Notes under the pieces: generated by a model
The model's database searches: none
What the model saw: only the letters and a program-made list of their open reading frames with translations
Told to the model about the DNA's origin: nothing
Part shown: positions 1 through 6,954 of the stretch, piece after piece
Position numbering within the stretch: position 1 is the stretch's first letter
Layout of the letters: every line of letters starts with the position of its first letter
Program-made: the position numbers and the translations under genes
Virus record (IMG/VR): IMGVR_UViG_3300044616_000122
Location: 1-20,213 of that record
Strand: one strand, 5' to 3'
Origin: a virus
DNA: 20,213 nucleotides

Positions 1-326
1 TTACCGCCAGTTGTTAGGTAAGTGATAGCATTTGCTTTTTCTGCTGTTGTAGCATCACGCCCAAACTGTTGGTTATATGCGTTATCAATAACTGTATCTA
101 AAACTTTTGCTTCTGCAACAAGTGGCTTACCAATGTTGGTAGCGTATTGATTAACAGCAGAAGTATCAAACCCAAGCACACGCCCAAGTTGCTCTGCTGA
201 AACACCTCTATTTACCGCTTCATTAGCAACTGCTTGATATAAAGCGTCACCAGTTTTACCTGCAAACTCTTTGTCAATAAACTCTTTAACTAACTGGTCT
301 GAAAAATATGCTGGTGCTGTAGCCAT
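1..326 (-). CDS. Protein encoded after the portal, cut by the left edge
   Basis: An open minus-strand frame runs from ATG at 326 to the window edge without a stop, so only the first 108 or so residues are visible. It begins MATAPAYFSDQLVKEFIDKE. An AGGGG Shine-Dalgarno sits about six bases before the ATG, inside the last codons of the portal gene, and only two bases separate the two genes, so it is clearly part of the same operon. The visible part is Ala-rich and probably helical. Near its end the motif AYNQQFGRDATTAEKANAIT loosely resembles DUF4214-like repeats of large virion proteins; that resemblance is weak. Function unknown; a head, scaffold or internal virion role is a guess from position. 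Confidence 0.8.
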   Translation of the reverse strand, partial: MATAPAYFSDQLVKEFIDKEFAGKTGDALYQAVANEAVNRGVSAEQLGRVLGFDTSAVNQYATNIGKPLVAEAKVLDTVIDNAYNQQFGRDATTAEKANAITYLTTGG

Positions 327-328
327 GA

Positions 329-2461
329 TTAACCCCTAATCTCTACGTTAGATGTAATGCCAGCACCAATCTTCATCGCTTTCAATTGGGCTTCTGCTTC
401 AAACTCTTGTTGCTTCATAGCAAAGTAAGCCTGTTGTTTCTCACGCTCTAATTGCAACTTAGCAGCCTCTTTCTCACGCATCATCTGCATTTCAACAGCA
501 GCCTTCTGTTGCGCCATCTCTGTATCAATCTGCATCTGTTGTTGTTTCAACTGAATGTCAGCCTGTGCTTTGGCTTGGTTAGCCTGTATCTCAGCCTGTG
601 TTCGAGCCATAATTGCTTGCACTTCTGGAGGCATCTGCTGTTGCTGTGGAGGAGGATTAGAGAGCATCTGGTCTTGCTCTGGCGTAATCGCCTTGTAGAA
701 CTCAGCACTATCTTTAAAGCCAGCAATCTCAACCATGCGTCCCAATGTGCCACGATACTGAGCAGGTGAAACGTAAGGATTAGCAGGGCCGTACTGAGCA
801 ATCAACTGCTCTTGTTTAGCAAGAACCATAGACAACATAGCCATCTGCTCTTGTCGGTTACCAGCACCCAAACCTACGTTGATAGAAACATCGTATTGGT
901 TAGCCCATGTTCTAGGGTCAAACTCTACGAACTCACCACGCATACGCACCATACGAGCCTTGTCCTGATACTTACAGAGCAAGTGCAAAATGCCTTGGAA
1001 CAAAGACTTAACACCTGTCTCAGCAAAGATTCGAGCCATCAGTTCAATCTTACCTGCGCCAGCTTGTTGCATGGAGGCTACCGCAGCAGCAGTCACGTTC
1101 TGCAAGATGGCAGGGTCTAAGCCCTGTGAAGCATCAGACACACCAGTACGCTTAGACTGTACTGTGTCCAGATACTGAAGCATTGGGAAAGCCTGATTAG
1201 CCACGTTCTGAACAACTAACTGTTGAACAGCACCTTGTGACTTAGCACGAATAACACCACCAGCAGTAGAAGTCAGCAAGTCATCAAGGTTTACTTGACC
1301 TTCCACAGCAACAACTCGTGCATTGTTTGTCAGATATAAGTTATCCAACATCTGACGAGTGATAGTGGTCTTGATTAACTGTAGGTCAACTGTTCTGTCA
1401 GCTAACGAGTTACCAAAGAACTTGTGCGGAATTGGAATAGGACAGATTGAGTGGAAAGGAACGTAGTCCACTTCCTCAACCATTTCCTTACCACCTTCAT
1501 CTTGCAGAATCTCATTAGAAGCGTAGAAGACTTGAGTCAGAGCAGCAATGCCCTTTCCGTTCATATCAGTTTTGACATAACACTCAAAGACCTCAATCTC
1601 TTGCATTGATGGGTCATCTGTCTGTGTTTGGTAAGGTTGCTCACCTGCTGCGTAACGAGCCACACGCTCTGGTGTGTATGCCAAAGCATCACCCATCTGC
1701 AAGCCTTCAATTTGCTTTTTATTGAAACCCATAGCAACCAAGTCACTACGAGTCAACATCTGCCTGTGGGCTACGAATGGGCTATCAGCAATAGTTCTAG
1801 CCTTCTTGCTAATCAAGAACTCCTCTGGAGGAACATTCTCAATCGTTACTTTGCCTGACTTTTTCTTTTGTTGGACAACTACGTTATGTGTAGAACCCAT
1901 CACAGGCATACCCATCGGGTCTATAACTGGCTGCCCCATTGGGTCAATAATTGGGAAATCTGTCGTATCTTGCTCAACAATCTCCATAGTCTCATCACTC
2001 ATCAGCATTGCTAACTCATCGTTAGACAAGTCAAAATAACGCTCTTTAGTAATGTCTTCTTTGTCTTCCCAATACGCTTTAACAATGCCGTTCTTCTGCA
2101 TCAAGGCATCTTTGAACCAATCATGCAGAATGGCTACACCAGCGTTATCACGATTAAATACCCAATTACAGTAGTCTGTGGCCTGTTTTGCAGAGGCTTC
2201 ATCTCTCGGGCCTTGTGGCTCAAAGACTACGATATTGTCTGAGCCTGTAAAGATACGAACTAAGCTAGGTAGCGCACCATCTATCGCTTCTGCCACTTCT
2301 CCAGTAACGATTTGAGACTTACCCTCAACTTCATTACCATATGGCTGTCGTAGATAAGCCTCCAGAGCCTGTTTGCGTTGTTCAACAGTTTCGCTTTCAA
2401 TAAATCCAATTGCATCATCAATCTCTGCTTGGATTATCGACATTAACTCGTTCTGTGCCAT
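329..2461 (-). CDS. P22-like portal protein (head-tail connector)
   Basis: This 710-aa protein would form the dodecameric ring at the capsid vertex through which DNA is packaged and ejected. The length fits the P22-type portals (about 700-725 aa). Typical family blocks are seen: an N-terminal helical region, an ENVPPEEFLISKKA block near residues 208-222 followed by an FVAHRQMLTRSDL segment, and a GLDPAILQNVTAAAV block in the C-terminal half. The last 110 residues are a Gln/Met/Ala/Glu-rich predicted coiled coil preceded by a Pro-Gln stretch, as expected for the C-terminal barrel/helical region. Residues 173-189 contain a short duplication of DPMGxPV. The ATG at 2461 has an AAAGGA Shine-Dalgarno five bases upstream. 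It follows the terminase and the small 59-aa gene, the usual packaging order. Confidence 0.9.
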   Translation of the reverse strand: MAQNELMSIIQAEIDDAIGFIESETVEQRKQALEAYLRQPYGNEVEGKSQIVTGEVAEAIDGALPSLVRIFTGSDNIVVFEPQGPRDEASAKQATDYCNWVFNRDNAGVAILHDWFKDALMQKNGIVKAYWEDKEDITKERYFDLSNDELAMLMSDETMEIVEQDTTDFPIIDPMGQPVIDPMGMPVMGSTHNVVVQQKKKSGKVTIENVPPEEFLISKKARTIADSPFVAHRQMLTRSDLVAMGFNKKQIEGLQMGDALAYTPERVARYAAGEQPYQTQTDDPSMQEIEVFECYVKTDMNGKGIAALTQVFYASNEILQDEGGKEMVEEVDYVPFHSICPIPIPHKFFGNSLADRTVDLQLIKTTITRQMLDNLYLTNNARVVAVEGQVNLDDLLTSTAGGVIRAKSQGAVQQLVVQNVANQAFPMLQYLDTVQSKRTGVSDASQGLDPAILQNVTAAAVASMQQAGAGKIELMARIFAETGVKSLFQGILHLLCKYQDKARMVRMRGEFVEFDPRTWANQYDVSINVGLGAGNRQEQMAMLSMVLAKQEQLIAQYGPANPYVSPAQYRGTLGRMVEIAGFKDSAEFYKAITPEQDQMLSNPPPQQQQMPPEVQAIMARTQAEIQANQAKAQADIQLKQQQMQIDTEMAQQKAAVEMQMMREKEAAKLQLEREKQQAYFAMKQQEFEAEAQLKAMKIGAGITSNVEIRG

Positions 2462-2597
2462 GCTTGTCCTTTGGAGGGCGTCCCATTCTGGGTTTGTCCA
2501 ATTGTAACTCTTTTACCATATTTTCAAGCATTTCGATACGCTTTTCAAGTTCTTTTACTTTAGGTGCTAAATTTACACCTTGCATTGTTATATACAT
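2418..2597 (-). CDS. Small coiled-coil protein with an AT-hook-like tail
   Basis: This 59-aa product lies between terminase and portal. The chosen ATG at 2597 shares a base with the terminase stop (TGATG), which points to translational coupling; ATGs in the same frame at 2609 and 2585 are alternatives, and none has a clear Shine-Dalgarno. Residues about 13-35 (KVKELEKRIEMLENMVKEL) form a short leucine/isoleucine heptad coiled coil. They are followed by MGRPPKDK, whose GRP core resembles an AT-hook minor-groove binding motif. The 3' end overlaps the portal start by 44 bases in another frame. It may assist packaging or be a small head protein; no family was recognised. Confidence 0.6.
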   Translation of the reverse strand: MYITMQGVNLAPKVKELEKRIEMLENMVKELQLDKPRMGRPPKDKHGTERVNVDNPSRD

Positions 2598-3859
2598 CAG
2601 ACAATCCATTTCGGTAGTTTGTTAATAGGCTTAGACCACGTTGAATGTCCTTCATCCAATCCAAGGGCTAAGTAGCGGAAAGAGTCAGAGCCATGAGAAG
2701 ACCAATCGTGTAGTGGTCTTTCAAAGAATATCTTACGCTTCTCATCGTAGTCTCTGCGGTAGTTTCTCAGGCAATTCAAGCCATTCTGTACCTGTGGAAC
2801 ATTAAACCAGCACCTTGGCAGCAACCTTCTTACCGCTTGGATGCCATCATCTAGTCCCATTCTGGGTGCAATCTTGACCTCTAGTCCAGCTTCCTCAAGC
2901 ATTTCCATTCTGCTCTTACCTGTGCCTAACTCCCTAACTCTTACGTCATGGGGCAAAATATGCTCTGATTTTAGATAGTCGTTGTCTTTAATCCACTTAA
3001 CGTAGTGGTCTAGTCCAACTCCGTGATTCTCGTAATAGTCGATTAGTCGCACCTCAGTACCCACTAACTGAGCCACCCAGATAGACGTTGAGTCACCCAT
3101 TCCCAAGTCCCAAGCAGTAAATGTTCTGCTTAGTTCCTCTCTGGGAATCTCTTGCATATGCTTCTTGTCTTCCAGTTCATTGAGGATAGTTCCGTAGTAA
3201 GAGCCTTCTACAGCAGCATCAAAGCTACACTCAAACTCTTGGCGGTACTTATCCTCACCCATCTCATTACGAGCAGCCTTTAGTTCTACCTCATCCACTA
3301 CCCCTGTCTCTGAGGCTTTGAACTCAAGCAAACCCCATCCATCCTCTTTCTCTGCCCTGTCTCGCAGTTCTTTGAAGTGGTTGTGTCCCTTTGGTGTACC
3401 AATGAATAAGCACCAGCCTTTTCTGTCTGTCAGGGCTGGTCTAACAATGTCTGTCCATATCTTAGGATTCTGGTCACCCACCTCATCAATGATTACCCCA
3501 TCAAAGTATTGACCTCGCAGGGAATCAGGATTGTCTGAGCCATATAGCTGAATACGCCTACCCCAGAAGTCAACTCGTAACTCTGAGATGTTGTTAGTAC
3601 CGCCTAGCGGAGTAGTGTACTTAACGAGATAGTCCCAAGCTACACGCTTTGCCTGTCCATAGGTAGGCGCAATGTAAGCGTATCTGGGTGTTTCTTTCTC
3701 GTTTAGCACCGCCTCACGGATTAAGTGGTTAAGTGCTGCAACAGTCTTACCAAACCTTCGATGTGCAACTACTACTGCAAAGCGTTTGCCTTCCAGTAAC
3801 TCGTGAACCTTTAGTTGATGTTCCCTTGGCTTATAGGGAATTTCGATTACTTCGCCCAT
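2597..3859 (-). CDS. terL: Terminase large subunit (packaging ATPase and nuclease)
   Basis: This 420-aa protein is the motor that cuts concatemeric DNA and translocates it through the portal. The ATPase half shows an RRFGKT Walker A variant at residues 34-39, Walker B VIIDEV at 122-127 (D125, E126) and a GTP coupling motif at 154-156. The nuclease half has the expected RNase H-like acidic residues: D251 in TAWDLG, D305 in LPHDVRV and D392 in SDSFRY. Size and motif order match full-length terminases, so it appears intact. It starts 13 bases inside terS and lacks a good Shine-Dalgarno, so its translation probably depends on terS. Downstream genes (59-aa protein, portal) follow in conventional order. 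Confidence 0.95.
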   Translation of the reverse strand: MGEVIEIPYKPREHQLKVHELLEGKRFAVVVAHRRFGKTVAALNHLIREAVLNEKETPRYAYIAPTYGQAKRVAWDYLVKYTTPLGGTNNISELRVDFWGRRIQLYGSDNPDSLRGQYFDGVIIDEVGDQNPKIWTDIVRPALTDRKGWCLFIGTPKGHNHFKELRDRAEKEDGWGLLEFKASETGVVDEVELKAARNEMGEDKYRQEFECSFDAAVEGSYYGTILNELEDKKHMQEIPREELSRTFTAWDLGMGDSTSIWVAQLVGTEVRLIDYYENHGVGLDHYVKWIKDNDYLKSEHILPHDVRVRELGTGKSRMEMLEEAGLEVKIAPRMGLDDGIQAVRRLLPRCWFNVPQVQNGLNCLRNYRRDYDEKRKIFFERPLHDWSSHGSDSFRYLALGLDEGHSTWSKPINKLPKWIV

Positions 3860-4089
3860 GTAACGATGTGCTGAAGTGGTTGGTCTGAGTCACCACTTAT
3901 GGTTACTGAAGCCATGTCAGGCATTGATTTACGCAATAGTATCTCAATAGCCTTCATCCTTGTAGGACTTAACTCCTCAGTTTCACCAAGTGCATGATTT
4001 TGCAAAACATTTAGTAATTGACTTACTTGAATCTTTTTGCGTACATCTTCCTGATGAAGTTTGTTTATTGGTCTTCCGACTTGTGCCAT
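3847..4089 (-). CDS. terS: Terminase small subunit
   Basis: This 80-aa protein starts with an AGGAG Shine-Dalgarno about nine bases upstream and overlaps the start of terL by 13 bases. The sequence (GRPINKLHQEDVRKKIQVSQ, then a helix, then SPTRMKAIEILLRKSMPDMA) matches short proteins that usually precede podovirus-type terminase genes. The role would be recognition of the packaging site and regulation of TerL. The assignment rests on family resemblance and immediate adjacency to terL. It is shorter than classical small terminases (often 140-180 aa) and has no obvious N-terminal winged helix beyond the basic GRP segment, so DNA recognition may need a partner. Confidence 0.75.
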   Translation of the reverse strand: MAQVGRPINKLHQEDVRKKIQVSQLLNVLQNHALGETEELSPTRMKAIEILLRKSMPDMASVTISGDSDQPLQHIVTWAK

Positions 4090-4131
4090 TTTGTTTGACT
4101 CCTCTAGGGTTGGTCAAGGTTAAGTAATACT

Positions 4132-5718
4132 TTATTCTAACAGGCTTTGAATTTCTTTACGCTTTTCTTCGTCTAGCAAACCAGTTGCACCCAAAGGTAA
4201 CGCTGGTGCAGCAAACATCTTATCGCCAAACTGTTTGAATAGTTGTGTCCGTTCTTCTGGAGTTTCGTAAAAGTAAATCTTATCAATCCCTTGGCTTTTC
4301 AGATAGTCAATAGACTTCTGAGGCGCATCTTTAGGAACAATAGCACCTTCAAACTCACTTACCTGTACGGCTCTTTGAGGCTTAATCTCAAAGTATTCAG
4401 TAGGCATTGATTTGACTTTGTTCATAAAAATCTGAACGTCTGCCTTTAATGCCTCTGGAACATCCTTATAAATCTTGTCTAAAAAGTTAACATTCTTGAC
4501 TTGACCTAGTTCATATAAAGCGTCTTCTGGCTTATATGCGTAATTGTTATTGCCCTCTAGGTTTCTCATCCTATCGGTTAAGTCTTCAAACGCTTCATTT
4601 ATTTTCTTTTTAACTGGCTCAAAGTCTTTAGACGAAACAATGTTTTCTCGTGCAGCCTTTACTTGCTCAAAGTTTTTAAACTTAGGTGTAGCTACAGCAC
4701 GAATGTTCCCTACTCCATAGAAGAAGCCTTCTGCGCCAGCACCACCTTTCATCTCTTTTACAAGATTGTCTAATGTTGCATCTGCATAGCGTCTGTTACC
4801 AGAATCTGTATAACCTTTAAAGATTCGTTCTGTTGGAGTTACACCAGCTTCAGCTAATGTGTTATCCATATTTGCAGACCAGCTTTCAAATTCTGGTTTT
4901 AAATCTCTTATTCGTTGTCTAACTTCTTCGTTAAATTTCCAAGTGTCTTTTCCAAAATCATTACGATTTGGTAATAAACCTTGTTCATCAAGAAACTTTG
5001 CCTTGTAAATATCAGAATCAAAACGATATTTCCAATCTTGCTTTAACCTGTCAACTGTGTAGTCGCCATCTGGTATTTTTTTAGCAACATCTGAAAAGAA
5101 GTTATCTATATTTTTAACGCTTTTTGCATCAAATTTAAAATCAATCTCAGGTGTTCTGGCTGTGTAAGCGTCAAATCCATACACAGGATTTTTAGCTGAT
5201 GGGATAGCCATTGACTTATCGCCTATCAATGAGATGTTTCCAAAAGAAGTTAATGGATTCTCTACATTTGAAACAGCCACAGAGGGTACTGGCATACCGC
5301 CTACTTTTTCTACTCGTGCTAGTTTTTCTGGTGAAATGTTGTGGTGAACAATCATTTCCTTACCAGCTTCCACATTAGGAACAAATTGAGATGGAGTGCG
5401 TTTCCCTAGCAGCCCACCAACATTTTGAATACTTGCGCCTACTGGTAAACCCTTAGTCAATGGTGCTAATGCAGGTGCTGCTTGACCTAGCAAACCAAGA
5501 GCAAATGCTGGCTCTGCTACTTTTTTAATCTTTTCGTAATCAGGATTAAGAACACTAAACCCCATCTCATCAGGTCTAGTTCCCAATAAACCCTGCATGA
5601 CAGCATAGGTAAGTGGGTCTGGTAATGTATTTACATCACGTTGTGAGGCTAAAGCCCTAGCCCTAGCACCTTGACGCTGTATGCTTGGATTGCCAAAAAA
5701 TGCGCCAAGTTCAGCCAT
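4132..5718 (-). CDS. Polyvalent-protein-like virion protein of unknown activity
   Basis: A 528-aa protein encoded just before terS. The region HHNISPEKLARVEKVGGMPV (residues 125-144), continuing PSVAVSN, matches a segment I recall from phage polyvalent proteins: large multidomain proteins thought to be injected with the DNA. Other segments in the same style are GNRRYADATLDNLVKEMKGG (307-326), GFFYGVGNIRA (331-341), and the C-terminal FEGAIVPKD (455-464) followed by IDKIYFYE and a conserved ER (residues 478-490). The N-terminal 100 residues are Ala/Gly/Leu-rich and weakly amphipathic. An AGGA Shine-Dalgarno lies seven bases before the ATG, which overlaps the previous stop (TAATG). An ADP-ribosyltransferase-like or LPD-type domain is possible, but catalytic residues cannot be assigned by eye. 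Confidence 0.6.
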   Translation of the reverse strand: MAELGAFFGNPSIQRQGARARALASQRDVNTLPDPLTYAVMQGLLGTRPDEMGFSVLNPDYEKIKKVAEPAFALGLLGQAAPALAPLTKGLPVGASIQNVGGLLGKRTPSQFVPNVEAGKEMIVHHNISPEKLARVEKVGGMPVPSVAVSNVENPLTSFGNISLIGDKSMAIPSAKNPVYGFDAYTARTPEIDFKFDAKSVKNIDNFFSDVAKKIPDGDYTVDRLKQDWKYRFDSDIYKAKFLDEQGLLPNRNDFGKDTWKFNEEVRQRIRDLKPEFESWSANMDNTLAEAGVTPTERIFKGYTDSGNRRYADATLDNLVKEMKGGAGAEGFFYGVGNIRAVATPKFKNFEQVKAARENIVSSKDFEPVKKKINEAFEDLTDRMRNLEGNNNYAYKPEDALYELGQVKNVNFLDKIYKDVPEALKADVQIFMNKVKSMPTEYFEIKPQRAVQVSEFEGAIVPKDAPQKSIDYLKSQGIDKIYFYETPEERTQLFKQFGDKMFAAPALPLGATGLLDEEKRKEIQSLLE

Positions 5719-5882
5719 TACTTCATCCTACCCATTTTCTTAGCAGCTTCTGCCATAGCAATAGCAATAGCTTGGTCACGGCTCTTTACAACCTTACCGC
5801 CTTTACCTGAGTGCAGAGTACCTTCTTTGTACTCACCCATGACCTTGCCAACTTTTTTTTGACCAGCTTTTGTCATTTTCAT
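5718..5882 (-). CDS. DUF6496-like small basic protein
   Basis: A 54-aa Lys-rich protein. The core GEYKEGTLHSG, a KGGKVVKSRDQAIAIAMAEA block and a KK tail agree with the DUF6496 family I recall from environmental phages and bacteria, where it is usually a tiny free-standing protein of unknown function. The chosen ATG at 5882 has GGTGA five bases upstream; an in-frame ATG at 5876 is possible. The stop TAA overlaps the start of the 528-aa gene, so the two are probably co-translated. Its charge suggests nucleic-acid contact or a head-associated role, but that is inference. Confidence 0.8.
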   Translation of the reverse strand: MKMTKAGQKKVGKVMGEYKEGTLHSGKGGKVVKSRDQAIAIAMAEAAKKMGRMK

Positions 5883-5887
5883 GTTAG

Positions 5888-6139
5888 TCACCATTTAACT
5901 TTGTTAGCCCAATACGCTGCACTCATCTTACCCTTGGCAATGTTCTCAGCGTGACGAGCCTTGAACGCTTCGTTACGCTTTGTGCCATCAGGTGAGCCTT
6001 TAGCCCCTTGTTGACCAAAACGGATTAGCTTTACATCCTCACCAGACTTAGCCAATACAGCATGAGACTTAGTGGGATGGTTAGGAGTAGCTTTGGGCTT
6101 GTTATAGCCAGAAAACTGCTCAGAACCTCGTTTAATCAT
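5888..6139 (-). CDS. Conserved small basic phage protein (GYNKPK...AYWANKVKW type)
   Basis: An 83-aa product with the order GYNKPKATPNHPTKSHAVLA, KLIRFGQQGAKGSP, FKARHAENIAKGKMSAAYWA and a NKVKW end. I recognise this as a recurrent protein of environmental tailed phages, without known function. It is rich in Lys, Arg, Gly and aromatic residues. No membrane segment or signal peptide is present. The ATG overlaps the stop of the preceding 52-aa gene (ATGA), and five bases separate its stop from the DUF6496 gene. Position upstream of terminase suggests a packaging- or head-related role, but no direct evidence exists in the sequence. Confidence 0.8.
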   Translation of the reverse strand: MIKRGSEQFSGYNKPKATPNHPTKSHAVLAKSGEDVKLIRFGQQGAKGSPDGTKRNEAFKARHAENIAKGKMSAAYWANKVKW

Positions 6140-6294
6140 TTCTTCTTAGCAGTCTTAGCTGCTTGTTTAAAAGCATCAGCAGTAGGCGCACCCTTGCTAC
6201 CTACTTTACGCATACGCTCTGGGGTTTTCCCAGCAGCCTTTTGAGCCTCGATACGCTTCTTCTTTGCTGCGATATTTGCGTACAAGCCGTTCAT
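6136..6294 (-). CDS. Small Lys/Ala-rich protein (MNGLYANIAAKKKR type)
   Basis: A 52-aa protein that begins MNGLYANIAAKKKRIEAQKA and ends with an AADAFKQAAKTAKKK-like tail (GAPTADAFKQAAKTAKKK). The middle block KVGSKGAPTADAF is the part I recall as conserved in environmental phages. It starts with an ATGA overlap to the upstream 41-aa gene and ends with an ATGA overlap to the 83-aa gene, so it sits in the middle of a coupled chain. About a quarter of its residues are Lys or Arg. Function unknown. Confidence 0.75.
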   Translation of the reverse strand: MNGLYANIAAKKKRIEAQKAAGKTPERMRKVGSKGAPTADAFKQAAKTAKKK

Positions 6295-6416
6295 TTTTTT
6301 GGCTTCTTTGCTTTGTTCTTTGCAGTACGCTCACCACGCTCAGGCATTGGCTTAGTCTTCTTCTGCATCAATTTCTGCATCATTTCCATTGCTTGTTGGT
6401 TTGTCGTTCCCATCAT
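6291..6416 (-). CDS. Small Met/Lys-rich protein overlapping the Cys-rich gene
   Basis: A 41-aa frame starting MMGTTNQQAMEMMQKLMQKK and ending with a basic PERGERTAKNKAKKPKK tail. GAGG lies six bases before the ATG at 6416, a good Shine-Dalgarno; an in-frame ATG at 6422 directly abuts the GAGG and is less likely. The first 65 bases overlap the 3' end of the 168-aa gene in another frame. Its stop overlaps the next start (ATGA). The composition is like its three small downstream neighbours, which supports it being real. Confidence 0.6.
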   Translation of the reverse strand: MMGTTNQQAMEMMQKLMQKKTKPMPERGERTAKNKAKKPKK

Positions 6417-6858
6417 ATTCATCCTCGGTTATTGGCCCACCACTAATCCATGCCTCACAAGTCCTCTTGGAAGCACACTTAAAATCAAACACTTCGCAAT
6501 AGCCTAAGTCGCCAGCATCAATGACTTCCCAAGCATCCATCTCTGTGCCGTTCATCTCAAGACCTGATTCAATGCAAGCAAGCATCTTAGGGGTTTGAAT
6601 GAAAGCAGCGCAGTTACCGCAACGAGACTTTTTAGCCTGTGCAGGTGAGATTCTCCAAGCCTTAGAAATGTCACGCCAGTATTCCATGCTCGGCTCATTG
6701 GGATTCATTGGGCCATAGTTAGCCTTGTCAATGGCTTTCTGACGACACTCAAGATTGACTTCTACGTCACCTGTGGCAACTGGACACGCTTCGCCTTTTT
6801 TCTCTTGGCGTTGTATCTCAATCTCAATTTTTACGGATGGCTCAAGTAAACCAGACAT
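6352..6858 (-). CDS. Cysteine-rich, probably metal- or cluster-binding protein
   Basis: A 168-aa protein, first gene of the packaging block. AGGGA lies five bases before the ATG. The C-terminal half contains six Cys: C80 and C83 (RCGNC), C95, C121, C128 and C134, in the context GDLGYCEVFDFKCASKRTCE, followed by AWISGGP. This spacing suggests zinc or an iron-sulfur cluster; a fold like high-potential iron-sulfur proteins is one possibility, but unproven. The N-terminal half contains an acidic/basic alternating strand-like segment (VKIEIEIQRQEKK). The last 25 residues are very acidic, where the 41-aa gene overlaps in another frame. I recall similar Cys blocks in aquatic phages, always of unknown function. 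Confidence 0.75.
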   Translation of the reverse strand: MSGLLEPSVKIEIEIQRQEKKGEACPVATGDVEVNLECRQKAIDKANYGPMNPNEPSMEYWRDISKAWRISPAQAKKSRCGNCAAFIQTPKMLACIESGLEMNGTEMDAWEVIDAGDLGYCEVFDFKCASKRTCEAWISGGPITEDEYDGNDKPTSNGNDAEIDAEED

Positions 6859-6881
6859 GGTTATCCCTATGGAGTTTATTT

Positions 6882-6910
6882 ATTATCTCACAAAAAAAAA
6901 GAGGGAACAA
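6882..6910 (-). promoter_or_regulatory. Candidate promoter for the packaging block, overlapping the terminator
   Basis: On the minus strand TTGTTC (6910-6905), partly in the terminator loop, stands 17 bases before GATAAT (6887-6882). The start codon of the Cys-rich gene is 24 bases past the -10. The -10 matches the sigma70 consensus in five of six bases; the -35 keeps only TTG plus the last C at position 6. It is the only promoter-like sequence seen between the terminator and the packaging genes. Confidence 0.4.
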
Positions 6911-6918
6911 GTCCCTCT
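6891..6918 (-). terminator. Intrinsic terminator after the early minus-strand operon
   Basis: Read on the minus strand, AGAGGGA (6918-6912) pairs perfectly with TCCCTCT (6906-6900) around a five-base CTTGT loop and is followed at once by eight further T residues (6899-6892). The stem-plus-T-tract is a standard rho-independent terminator. It lies 37 bases after the HNH gene and should stop early transcription before the packaging block. Confidence 0.85.
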
Positions 6919-6954
6919 AAAGTCTCAATGGCAACTGAGTGAGTCCATTGTGCG

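Noticed and set aside
452-1178. Several plus-strand frames opposite the portal gene
   Set aside because: Antisense to a clear portal gene; Leu/His/Ser-rich and without ribosome sites.
6163-6507. 114-aa plus-strand hydrophobic frame that looks like a membrane protein
   Set aside because: It is the complement of Lys-rich coding DNA, which yields Phe/Leu-rich antisense frames; no Shine-Dalgarno.
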